NCBI GenBank assembly: GCA_028691575.1
Contig: JAQUYY010000141.1
Span: 1-5,240 of the forward strand
Direction of reading: 5' to 3'
DNA: 5,240 nt
From: Candidatus Gastranaerophilales bacterium
GTDB taxonomy: Bacteria; Cyanobacteriota; Vampirovibrionia; Gastranaerophilales; JAQUYY01
Position numbers and translations under genes: made by a program. A model generated the notes under the pieces. It had not been told where the DNA came from and did no database searches. It saw only the letters and a program-made list of their open reading frames with translations. Shown one piece after another: positions 1-5,240 of this stretch (positions are counted from its first letter, which is position 1; each line of letters begins with the position of its first letter).

Positions 1-80
1 CTTTTATCTTTTGATAAAACAAATAATTGTATAGGATTATTATTCTTTGAATAAACTTGTTTTTCTACATTAAAAATCAT
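1..80 (-). CDS. 5' end of a hypothetical protein, cut by the left edge of the window
   Basis: Reading leftward on the minus strand, an ATG at 80-78 opens a frame that stays open to the window edge (26 codons plus two bases), beginning MIFNVEKQVYSKNNNPIQLF. It follows the stop codon of the 95-residue minus-strand gene by 33 bp in the same orientation with no hairpin terminator between them, so the two may be co-transcribed. The nearest Shine-Dalgarno-like bases (AGG at 100-98) are 17 nt from the ATG, which is too far to be good support, and the start is therefore uncertain. I do not recognise the protein; too little is present to assign a family. The frame is short enough that being open by chance is possible in AT-rich DNA. 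Confidence 0.42.
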   Translation of the reverse strand, partial: MIFNVEKQVYSKNNNPIQLFVLSKDK

Positions 81-113
81 TTTATTTTTAAATCAAACCT
101 GCTATTGAAAAAT

Positions 114-401
114 TTATTCTTTTTTAGTCGGAGCAGGATTTTTAGGATTATTTTTTTTCATAATTCCTGCTACATTCATCATTGCAAGTGAATTTAAAGA
201 AGCATTTAATTGAGCACTTCTATCGACAAACTCTGATTCCTTAAATTCTTTGTTCTCCTCATCATCTTTTTTTTCTTGAGCAAAATATTCTGTTCCTTGT
301 GAGTTTTTTTCACGAGATGTCCCTGCAGCATTGCTCGAATTGTTATCTGCAGAAAATCTTGAAACCCCGCCTAGCGGGAAATTAGCTCTTCCTTCCACCA
401 T
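114..401 (-). CDS. small hydrophilic protein of unknown function (95 aa)
   Basis: This is a complete minus-strand frame of 95 residues that I do not recognise. It is supported as a real gene by a Shine-Dalgarno sequence AAGAGGA (416-410) placed 8 nt before the ATG, and by an extended -10 promoter about 40 bp further upstream. The protein has no signal peptide, membrane segment or cysteine. The N-terminal 40 residues are rich in Gly, Ser and Asn and look disordered. Residues 43-57 are a mixed Lys/Asp/Glu stretch. Residues 60-82 (containing LNASLNSLAMMNVAGIM) look like the one amphipathic helix. The C-terminus is a basic Lys/Asn/Pro tail. This pattern of a disordered linker plus one short helix is typical of small adaptor-like or surface-associated proteins, but no function can be inferred. 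It probably heads a unit that continues into the partial gene to the left. Confidence 0.72.
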   Translation of the reverse strand: MVEGRANFPLGGVSRFSADNNSSNAAGTSREKNSQGTEYFAQEKKDDEENKEFKESEFVDRSAQLNASLNSLAMMNVAGIMKKNNPKNPAPTKKE

Positions 402-439
402 ATGGGTTGTCCTCTTATTTTTTAACAGGGAATAAAATT

Positions 440-448
440 ATTATAGCA
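440..448 (-). promoter_or_regulatory. extended -10 promoter for the 95-aa gene
   Basis: On the minus strand the bases read TGC-TATAAT (448-440): a perfect -10 hexamer preceded by the TGn extension. No good -35 hexamer sits 16-18 bp upstream, which fits an extended -10 promoter, where the TG motif replaces -35 contacts. Transcription would start near 433, giving a leader of roughly 30 nt that carries the Shine-Dalgarno sequence. A second minus-strand TATAAT lies at 492-487 but has neither a TG extension nor a -35 element. Sigma-70 type recognition is assumed. Confidence 0.6.
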
Positions 449-589
449 GTATTTTTAAAAAAGAATACCCCCTATTCTAAGGGTTTATTATATAACACCT
501 GAAGCATAAAAAATTGAACGGTTTAACGAAAAATTATTAATGATTATTTACAATTTTGATTTATGTTTTCAGCGAAATAAGGGATTATT

Positions 590-1942
590 TTAATTGCCTA
601 ATACTTCTTGTAAAGAAGCTAAGGCTATATCGGTGAGCAAATCGATTTCTTCTTCAGTTATTACATATGGAGGCATAAAATATAATGAATCCCCAATAGG
701 ACGAAATATTGCACCCCTTTTTAATCCGGCAAGATATATTTTTCTGCCTATTCTCTCTTCAAACGAGAACGATTCTTTAGTCAGCTTGTTTTTAACAAGT
801 TCAATAACACCTATCATTCCCAGTTGTCTTATATCTCCGACATAACTTAAATTCCTGAATTTTTCTAAACATTCGGTTAATTTTTTTATTTTAGGTTGAT
901 TTTTTTCCAAAATTTTTTCTTCTTCCAAAATTTTGAGATTTTCTACTGCAACACTTGCAGCAAGAGGATTTGCTGTAAAACTATGTCCGTGATAAAAAGT
1001 TTTGCAGGTTTCATAATCATCATAAAAAGTGTTGAATATTTCATCATTTGTCATTGTGACAGCAAGTGGCAAATATCCTGCTGTAATGCCTTTTGCAATA
1101 CAAATTATATCCGGAACTACATTAGCATGCTCAAATGCGAAGAATTTACCCGTTCTGCCAAATCCCATAGCTACTTCGTCATCTATAAAAAGAACGTTAT
1201 ATTTATCGCAAAGTTCTCTTATTTTAACCATGTATTCAGGTGGATAAATTCGCATTCCCCCCGCAGCCTGATTGAGAGGCTCAATTATGATGCCTGCTAT
1301 TTCATCTTTGTATTCTTTTAAAATTTCGTCAACAGAGTTTGCGCATTCAATATTGCATGATTCCTTGCATTTTCCCATCGGACAGCGATAACAGTAAGGA
1401 CTTACTGCTTGATGAATTTCCGCTAATAACGGTTTGTAAATTTTGTGGAACAAATCAACTCCGCCAACGGATACAGCGCCCAAAGTATCTCCATGATATG
1501 AGTTTTTAAGTGCGATAAATTTGCTTTTTTCAGGATATCCTTTGATATACCAGTATTGATAAGCCATTTTCATCGCTACTTCTACTGCTGTTGAACCATT
1601 ATCAGAATAAAAAACTTTTGTAAGCTCTTTTGGCGTAAGTTCTACCAATTTTTCAGCCAATTCGATAGCAGGTTCATGAGAAAATCCTGCAAATATCACA
1701 TGTTCTATTTTTTCAGCTTGTGCTGCCAATGCCTTATTCAGCCTGTCATTGCTGTGACCTAATGTATTTACCCACCAGGAAGAAACGGAATCTATGTACT
1801 TATTTCCATCTGTATCCCAGATATAGATGCCTTTTCCTTTTTCAATGATAATTATATCTTCAGTTTCATAATCTTTCATTTGCGTAAAAGGATGCCAAAT
1901 ATTTTTTAAATCCCTTTTTCTCAATTCTTCAGTTTTACTCAT
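590..1942 (-). CDS. bioA: adenosylmethionine-8-amino-7-oxononanoate aminotransferase (BioA, DAPA synthase)
   Basis: This cytosolic PLP enzyme converts 7-keto-8-aminopelargonate to 7,8-diaminopelargonate in biotin synthesis, normally with S-adenosylmethionine as amino donor. The 450 residues match the usual family length and cover the whole class III aminotransferase fold. Visible motifs are WHPFTQM (16-22), SSWWVNTLGH (54-63), the phosphate-binding SDNGSTAVE (113-121), SYHGDT (148-153), the PLP-ring Asp in DDEVAMGFGRTG (254-265), the Schiff-base Lys284 in AKGITAGYLPL, HGHSFTANPLAA (318-329), and FRPIGD with Arg414, the likely substrate carboxylate ligand, followed by YFMPPY. The WHPF and double-Trp motifs separate it from ornithine/GABA aminotransferases. 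Residues 184-200 contain five cysteines. The start is supported by CAGGA (1954-1950) 7 nt upstream. No other biotin gene is in the window, so it is an isolated bioA here; it is transcribed divergently from the DUF3326 gene. A lysine-using variant (BioK-like) cannot be excluded. No clear terminator follows it. Confidence 0.95.
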   Translation of the reverse strand: MSKTEELRKRDLKNIWHPFTQMKDYETEDIIIIEKGKGIYIWDTDGNKYIDSVSSWWVNTLGHSNDRLNKALAAQAEKIEHVIFAGFSHEPAIELAEKLVELTPKELTKVFYSDNGSTAVEVAMKMAYQYWYIKGYPEKSKFIALKNSYHGDTLGAVSVGGVDLFHKIYKPLLAEIHQAVSPYCYRCPMGKCKESCNIECANSVDEILKEYKDEIAGIIIEPLNQAAGGMRIYPPEYMVKIRELCDKYNVLFIDDEVAMGFGRTGKFFAFEHANVVPDIICIAKGITAGYLPLAVTMTNDEIFNTFYDDYETCKTFYHGHSFTANPLAASVAVENLKILEEEKILEKNQPKIKKLTECLEKFRNLSYVGDIRQLGMIGVIELVKNKLTKESFSFEERIGRKIYLAGLKRGAIFRPIGDSLYFMPPYVITEEEIDLLTDIALASLQEVLGN

Positions 1943-1976
1943 TTTTTTGTCCTGTTTTTGGCTCTTTTATATTAGA

Positions 1977-2006
1977 ATAATACAAATATCATCTTTGGAG
2001 TAGCAA
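1977..2006 (-). promoter_or_regulatory. candidate bioA promoter in the divergent spacer
   Basis: On the minus strand TTGCTA (2006-2001) and TATTAT (1982-1977) are separated by 18 bp, each hexamer close to the sigma-70 consensus. Transcription would start near 1970, leaving a leader of about 28 nt that carries the bioA ribosome binding site. The candidate overlaps the leader of the divergent plus-strand gene. I looked for a BirA operator (GTAAACC-type inverted repeat) in the 75-bp spacer and do not see one. AT-rich DNA gives such matches easily, so confidence is limited. Confidence 0.4.
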
Positions 2007-2017
2007 AATTTTTTATT

Positions 2018-3001
2018 ATGAACAAATTTGAAAAAGTCAGTGTTTTTATTGTTCCAACAGGAATAGGAGCGTCTATCGGGGGATTTGCCGGAGATGCTTC
2101 TGTTTATGCAAAAAAAATTTCGGAAGTTTGTCCGTTAATTGTAAATCCAAATGTCGTTAATGCCGCTGTTTTTTCGGGAATAAATGCCAATATGCTTTAT
2201 ACGGAAGGATTTGCAATAGACAGTTTTTTTAAAAAAGAAATTGCATTAAGACCGTCTTTTAATAATAAAATCGGAGTTATTTTTGATAAAAAAATGCCAA
2301 AAAGTATTTTAAATGTGCATTTAAATACAATTGGCGCTGTTGAAACTGTTTATGGGATAGAAATTCTTGATTATGAAATTACTCAAGAGGAAGTTGGAGT
2401 TGAATTTAATTATACGGCCGATGGAATTTCCAGCGGAAGTTTAAGAAATCCCAAAACACTATTACAATCAGCGAATAACCTTATAAAAAGAGGAGCAGAG
2501 GCGATTGCTGTTGTCTGTCATTTTGACGAATGCGAGGATGACGGGTATTCGCAAGGCGAAGGAGTTGATATAGTAGGCGGAGTAGAGGCAATTATTTCCC
2601 ATTTGATAACCAGGGAGTTTAATGTACCAACAGCTCATGCTCCTGCATTCAGTAATATAAGCATTTCGACACGAAGAGTTGATAAAAGAGCTGCTGCAGA
2701 ATTTATAACACCGACTTTTTTACCCTGTATATTAATTGGTTTAAACAATGCGCCTAAATTAATCCCGATAAATCAATCTCAAAAAACTGATTTGACCTTA
2801 GAAAACGTAAAATCATTAATAATGCCGGCAAATTCGCTGGGAGGAGTTCCCGTTTTAAAAGCAATAGAAGAGAATATTCCTGTTTTTGCAGTAAAAGAAA
2901 ATAAAACTATTCTAAATATAAGTCAAAATAACCTTTTTGAGAGTAAAAATATTATTAATGTTGAAACTTACGAAGAAATTATTAAACACTTAGCTTATTA
3001 A
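2018..3001 (+). CDS. DUF3326 family protein of unknown function
   Basis: The 327-residue product matches my memory of the DUF3326 family, known from Cyanobacteria and plants and without an established function. Family-like features are the Gly-rich N-terminal motif IVPTGIGASIGGFAGDA (11-27), the VNPNVVNAA segment (42-50), an acidic HFDECEDD stretch (168-175), the conserved GVDIVGGVEAIISHLI (182-197), and AHAPAFSN (206-213). There is no signal peptide or transmembrane segment, so it is probably cytosolic. Length fits a complete family member. The ATG at 2018 is the only reasonable start: the frame stays open upstream to at least 1979 but has no ATG, GTG or TTG there. The nearest Shine-Dalgarno, GGAG (1997-2000), is 17 nt away, so initiation is either weakly SD-dependent or leaderless-like. 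It is divergent from bioA and 57 bp upstream of the peroxiredoxin on the same strand, with no terminator between, so the last two may share a transcript. Family assignment is from recognition of motifs, not from a search. Confidence 0.85.
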   Translation: MNKFEKVSVFIVPTGIGASIGGFAGDASVYAKKISEVCPLIVNPNVVNAAVFSGINANMLYTEGFAIDSFFKKEIALRPSFNNKIGVIFDKKMPKSILNVHLNTIGAVETVYGIEILDYEITQEEVGVEFNYTADGISSGSLRNPKTLLQSANNLIKRGAEAIAVVCHFDECEDDGYSQGEGVDIVGGVEAIISHLITREFNVPTAHAPAFSNISISTRRVDKRAAAEFITPTFLPCILIGLNNAPKLIPINQSQKTDLTLENVKSLIMPANSLGGVPVLKAIEENIPVFAVKENKTILNISQNNLFESKNIINVETYEEIIKHLAY

Positions 3002-3046
3002 AAAAATTATATAGTTTGATATAGTGACTTCATATTAAATTTATAT

Positions 3047-3051
3047 GGAGG
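3047..3051 (+). promoter_or_regulatory. Shine-Dalgarno site that decides the peroxiredoxin start
   Basis: The sequence GGAGG is followed by two in-frame ATG codons, at 3053 and 3059. Only 1 nt separates it from the first, which is too close for ribosome binding, while 7 nt separate it from the second, the optimal spacing. The start at 3059 is therefore preferred, shortening the protein by two residues. Confidence 0.75.
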
Positions 3052-3058
3052 AATGCTG

Positions 3059-3736
3059 ATGACTAATGTTTGTAATTGTGAAAATAATGGAAATAATAAT
3101 GTTTGTAAATGTTTAAGATTGGGCGATAAAGCACCTGATTTTGTTGCGGTAACAACTCATGGAACTACAAAATTTTCAGATTATTGTAAAGATCATTGGG
3201 TAATATTATTTTCTCATCCTGCTGATTTTACACCTGTTTGTACGACAGAATTTTTAGGATTTGCTCAAAAGCAAGATGAATTTGATAAAAGAAACGTAAA
3301 ATTGATGGGATTAAGTATTGATAGTGTTTATTCCCATATAGCTTGGGTAAGGCAGATTGAAAAAAATTCGGGAATGAAAATAAAATTTCCGATAATAGCT
3401 GATTTATCTACAAAAGTTGCTCGAGCCTATGGAATGTTGCATGAAAATATAAGCGAAGTTCATGCTGTTCGTACTGTATTTATAATAGATACAAAAATGA
3501 CGATAAGGATGAATTTAACTTACCCAATGAGTGTTGGAAGAAATATTGACGAGATTATTAGAATTATTGATGCTCTACAACTCGTTGATAAAGAAAGTAT
3601 TTCGACGCCTGCAAATTGGAAAATGGGTGATAGTGTAATAATTTCCCCACCTCAAACAGTTGATGAGGCTGAAAAAAGAATTCATGAAGGACATGAAGAA
3701 TGTACGGACTGGTTTTTGTGCAAGAAAAAAGTTTGA
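3059..3736 (+). CDS. peroxiredoxin, Prx6/AhpC-TSA family with C-terminal Cys pair
   Basis: This is a thiol peroxidase that reduces hydrogen peroxide and organic hydroperoxides in the cytosol. From the preferred start it has 225 residues, the usual size for Prx6-type enzymes. The thioredoxin fold carries the active-site motif SHPADFTPVCTTE (52-64), with peroxidatic Cys61 and Thr58, and the conserved Arg138 in AVRTVFIID. The C-terminal arm has TPANW (183-187), then Cys215 and Cys221 in ECTDWFLC. The same six-residue spacing occurs in archaeal two-Cys Prx6 enzymes such as Aeropyrum pernix ApTPx (Cys207 and Cys213), so Cys215 is a likely resolving cysteine. The electron donor is not encoded nearby. 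Unusual is a short Asn-rich N-terminal extension with two Cys-X-Cys pairs (Cys5/Cys7 and Cys16/Cys18) before the family start at about LRLGDKAPDF. An upstream alternative ATG at 3053 is disfavoured by ribosome binding site spacing. No PerR-type or OxyR-type box is evident upstream. The gene ends in a strong terminator and is separate from cysK. Confidence 0.95.
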   Translation: MTNVCNCENNGNNNVCKCLRLGDKAPDFVAVTTHGTTKFSDYCKDHWVILFSHPADFTPVCTTEFLGFAQKQDEFDKRNVKLMGLSIDSVYSHIAWVRQIEKNSGMKIKFPIIADLSTKVARAYGMLHENISEVHAVRTVFIIDTKMTIRMNLTYPMSVGRNIDEIIRIIDALQLVDKESISTPANWKMGDSVIISPPQTVDEAEKRIHEGHEECTDWFLCKKKV

Positions 3737-3744
3737 TTAAAAGT

Positions 3745-3788
3745 TGCGGGAAAATTCTGATTTTTCAGAAAAATTGAATTTTCCCGCA
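3745..3788 (+). terminator. intrinsic terminator hairpin after the peroxiredoxin gene
   Basis: GCGGGAAAATTC (3746-3757) and GAATTTTCCCGC (3776-3787) are perfect complements, and the flanking T3745 and A3788 extend the stem to 13 bp. It starts 8 bp after the stop codon. The 18-nt loop contains part of an alternative nested hairpin, TTCTGA-tttt-TCAGAA (3755-3770). The downstream tract (3788-3805) is T-rich but interrupted by C and A, so termination may be imperfect. Because the stem is symmetrical it could work in either direction, but only the plus strand has a gene ending here. Confidence 0.75.
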
Positions 3789-3793
3789 TTCTC

Positions 3794-3842
3794 TTACTTT
3801 TATTTAGGGACTTTTTGTAATAAAATAGAAAAATAAAAGTAA
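3794..3842. repeat. perfect 12-bp inverted repeat upstream of cysK
   Basis: TTACTTTTATTT (3794-3805) and AAATAAAAGTAA (3831-3842) are exact reverse complements, separated by 25 bp. The repeat lies between the peroxiredoxin terminator and the cysK start and ends 13 bp before the ATG. A -10-like TAAAAT (3821-3826) lies in the interval between the arms, without a clear -35 element. The arms have only one G:C pair each, so an RNA hairpin would be weak; a DNA operator for a dimeric regulator of cysKE is the more natural reading. No known operator sequence is recognised, and AT-rich low complexity is the main alternative. Confidence 0.5.
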
Positions 3843-3855
3843 TCTGGTTTTTTAC

Positions 3856-4782
3856 ATGAAAATTGCAAAAAATATAATTGAATTAATTGGTAATACTCCC
3901 TTGGTTCAGCTAAATAGAGTTACTGAAAGTTGCAAAGCAAAAGTAGTAGCTAAACTGGAATGTTTTAATCCGGCATGTTCTATTAAAGATAGAGTAGGCT
4001 TAAATATGATTGAAGAAGCCGAAAAAAATAATCAAATTCAACCCGGCAAAACAACTTTGATTGAACCGACAAGTGGCAATACAGGTATTGGATTGGCTCT
4101 GGTTTCTGCGGTAAAAGGATATAAGCTTATTTTAACAATGCCGGAATCAATGAGCATTGAAAGAAGAAAACTTTTAAAAGCCTATGGTGCACAAGTTGTG
4201 ATTACTCCGGCCGAATTGGGGATGAAAGGAGCTATTGAAAAGGCTTATCAGCTTGCAGTAGAAATAGAAAATTCTTTTATTCTACAGCAATTTGAAAATC
4301 CTGCTAATCCTAATGTTCATGCAATGACAACCGCCGAAGAAATTTGGGAAGATACTGATGGGAAAGTCGATATAATTGTTGCCGGTGTTGGCACGGGTGG
4401 TACTATTACTGGTATTGCAAGAACTTTAAAACAAAAGAAAAAAGATATTAAAATTATTGCAATTGAGCCTAAAAGCAGTCCGGTTTTATCCGGAGGAGAA
4501 GCAGGACCTCACGGAATTCAAGGCATTGGAGCAGGCTTTATTCCCGAAATTCTTGAAAAAAATCTTATTGATGAAATAATTAAAATTAGCGATGAAGATG
4601 CTATAAATATGGCAAAAGATTTAACAAAAAAAGAAGGGATTTTAGCAGGTATTTCAGGCGGTGCAGCTGTAAAAGGAGCAATAGAAGTTGCCAAGCGCTA
4701 TGAGAATGTAGAAAAAACGGTAGTAGTAATTTTGCCGGATTTTGGCGAAAGATATATAAGTACTTCACTTTTTAATGACTGA
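3856..4782 (+). CDS. cysK: cysteine synthase A (O-acetylserine sulfhydrylase)
   Basis: This PLP enzyme makes L-cysteine from O-acetylserine and sulfide in the cytosol. The 308 residues match the standard CysK length. Visible are the N-terminal IGNTPLVQLN (11-20), the Schiff-base Lys44 in NPACSIKDR (38-46), the substrate-binding loop EPTSGNTGIGL (70-80), the phosphate-binding GVGTGGTITG (177-186), Ser267 in GISGGA, which contacts the PLP ring nitrogen, and the C-terminal DFGERYIST (295-303). There is no C-terminal CBS domain, so it is CysK/CysM-like and not cystathionine beta-synthase; the neighbouring cysE favours CysK. The start has only a weak Shine-Dalgarno (CTGG at 3844-3847, 8 nt upstream). 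cysE follows after 12 bp, so the two are almost certainly one operon. A terminator separates it from the upstream peroxiredoxin, and a 12-bp inverted repeat precedes it. No T-box leader is seen. Confidence 0.96.
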   Translation: MKIAKNIIELIGNTPLVQLNRVTESCKAKVVAKLECFNPACSIKDRVGLNMIEEAEKNNQIQPGKTTLIEPTSGNTGIGLALVSAVKGYKLILTMPESMSIERRKLLKAYGAQVVITPAELGMKGAIEKAYQLAVEIENSFILQQFENPANPNVHAMTTAEEIWEDTDGKVDIIVAGVGTGGTITGIARTLKQKKKDIKIIAIEPKSSPVLSGGEAGPHGIQGIGAGFIPEILEKNLIDEIIKISDEDAINMAKDLTKKEGILAGISGGAAVKGAIEVAKRYENVEKTVVVILPDFGERYISTSLFND

Positions 4783-4794
4783 TGGGTGAATTTT

Positions 4795-5240
4795 ATGATT
4801 ATAAGAGCATTTAAAAAAATTAATGAAGACATAAGAACAATTTATGAAAAAGATCCTGCCGCAAATAATATTTTTGAGGTTTTTATTTGCTATGCAGGCT
4901 TACACGCTCTTATTGCACACAGATTGGCTCATAAACTTCATATCTGGAAAGTTCCTATTATTCCAAGATTAATTTCACAAATGTCAAGGTTTTTTACAGG
5001 TATAGAAATACATCCGGGAGCAAGAATCGGCAGAAGATTTTTTATAGACCATGGAATGGGGGTTGTAATTGGTGAAACTACTATTATTGGTGATGATGTA
5101 CTTATTTATCAGGGCGTAACTCTTGGCGGCACAGGAAAAGAGCATGGAAAAAGACACCCGACAATAGGAAACAATGTAACAGTAGGTTCCGGAGCAAAAG
5201 TTCTGGGAAATATAAGCATAGGCAGTAATACAAGGATAGG
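4795..5240 (+). CDS. cysE: serine O-acetyltransferase, 3' end beyond the window
   Basis: This enzyme transfers acetyl from acetyl-CoA to L-serine, giving the O-acetylserine used by CysK; it is the committed and usually feedback-inhibited step of cysteine synthesis. The visible 148 residues contain a short alpha-helical N-terminal domain and the start of the left-handed beta-helix of hexapeptide repeats: GIEIHPGARIGRRFFIDHG (69-87) with likely catalytic His86, VVIGETTIIGDDV (90-102), the acetyl-CoA-site segment QGVTLGGTGKEHGKRHPTIG (106-125), and further repeats to the edge. The short N-terminus resembles the Bacillus-type short form and not the longer E. coli type. The start ATG at 4795 has GGTGA (4785-4789) 5 nt upstream; an overlapping ATG at 4782 leads to a stop after 10 codons and is not used. 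The C-terminal tail that docks into CysK, expected to end in Ile, is outside the window and cannot be checked. Confidence 0.96.
   Translation, partial: MIIRAFKKINEDIRTIYEKDPAANNIFEVFICYAGLHALIAHRLAHKLHIWKVPIIPRLISQMSRFFTGIEIHPGARIGRRFFIDHGMGVVIGETTIIGDDVLIYQGVTLGGTGKEHGKRHPTIGNNVTVGSGAKVLGNISIGSNTRI

Noticed and set aside
2..19. Perfect 7-bp inverted repeat TTTTATC-tttt-GATAAAA at the left edge
   Set aside because: It is A/T-rich with one G:C pair per arm, lies within a probable coding frame, and is not followed by a clear T-tract, so it is not a supported terminator.
487..492. Second minus-strand TATAAT upstream of the small gene
   Set aside because: There is no TGn extension and the hexamer 17 bp upstream is AATTTT, so the better-supported promoter at 440-448 is preferred.
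575..590. AAATAA/TTATTT hairpin overlapping the bioA stop as a possible terminator
   Set aside because: The 6-bp all-A/T stem is too weak, and no T-run follows it on the minus strand.
594..1321. Three plus-strand open frames lying inside bioA
   Set aside because: They are antisense to a complete, motif-rich bioA gene, have low-complexity or membrane-like composition typical of reverse-frame translations, and lack ribosome binding sites.
1943..2017. BirA biotin operator in the spacer upstream of bioA
   Set aside because: No GTAAACC/GGTTTAC inverted repeat or similar dyad was found on either strand.
3002..3046. Promoter or PerR-type operator between the DUF3326 gene and the peroxiredoxin
   Set aside because: TTGATA and several TATA-like words are present, but the spacings are wrong or would place the transcript start inside the ribosome binding site, and no PerR-like palindrome is visible.

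Overview
The window is AT-rich, single-copy bacterial chromosome with tightly packed, mostly metabolic genes. I see no mobile element, CRISPR array, rRNA or tRNA. The base composition, the Shine-Dalgarno sites and the presence of a DUF3326 gene (a family known mainly from Cyanobacteria and plastid-bearing plants) suggest a low-GC relative of Cyanobacteria, such as a gut Gastranaerophilales/Melainabacteria (Vampirovibrionia) genome. That placement is an inference from gene content and composition; there is no marker gene here to prove it.

Layout. Positions 1-445 hold a minus-strand unit: an extended -10 promoter (440-448), a 95-residue hydrophilic protein of unknown function (114-401), and the first 26 codons of another minus-strand gene that runs off the left edge (1-80). 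Positions 590-1942 hold a complete minus-strand bioA (biotin synthesis). A 75-bp divergent spacer (1943-2017) separates bioA from a plus-strand DUF3326 gene (2018-3001). After 57 bp comes a Prx6-type peroxiredoxin (start best placed at 3059, stop at 3736), closed by a strong 13-bp-stem hairpin terminator (3745-3788). Immediately after it lies a separate perfect 12-bp inverted repeat (3794-3842) around a possible promoter, then cysK (3856-4782) and, 12 bp later, cysE (4795 to the right edge, 3' end missing).

How the genes work together. cysE and cysK form a classic two-step cysteine pathway: serine is O-acetylated by CysE, and CysK replaces the acetate with sulfide. The two proteins also form the cysteine synthase complex in many bacteria. 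The neighbouring peroxiredoxin is a thiol peroxidase with several extra cysteines, so a thiol/redox theme is plausible, but the terminator makes it a separate transcription unit. BioA makes 7,8-diaminononanoate for biotin; no other bio gene is present in the window.

Most of the window is ordinary housekeeping sequence. I do not see a convincing undescribed multi-gene system. The points most worth a second look are the inverted repeat in front of cysKE, the cysteine-rich N-terminus of the peroxiredoxin, the DUF3326 gene divergent from bioA, and the unknown small protein with its well-formed promoter and ribosome binding site.
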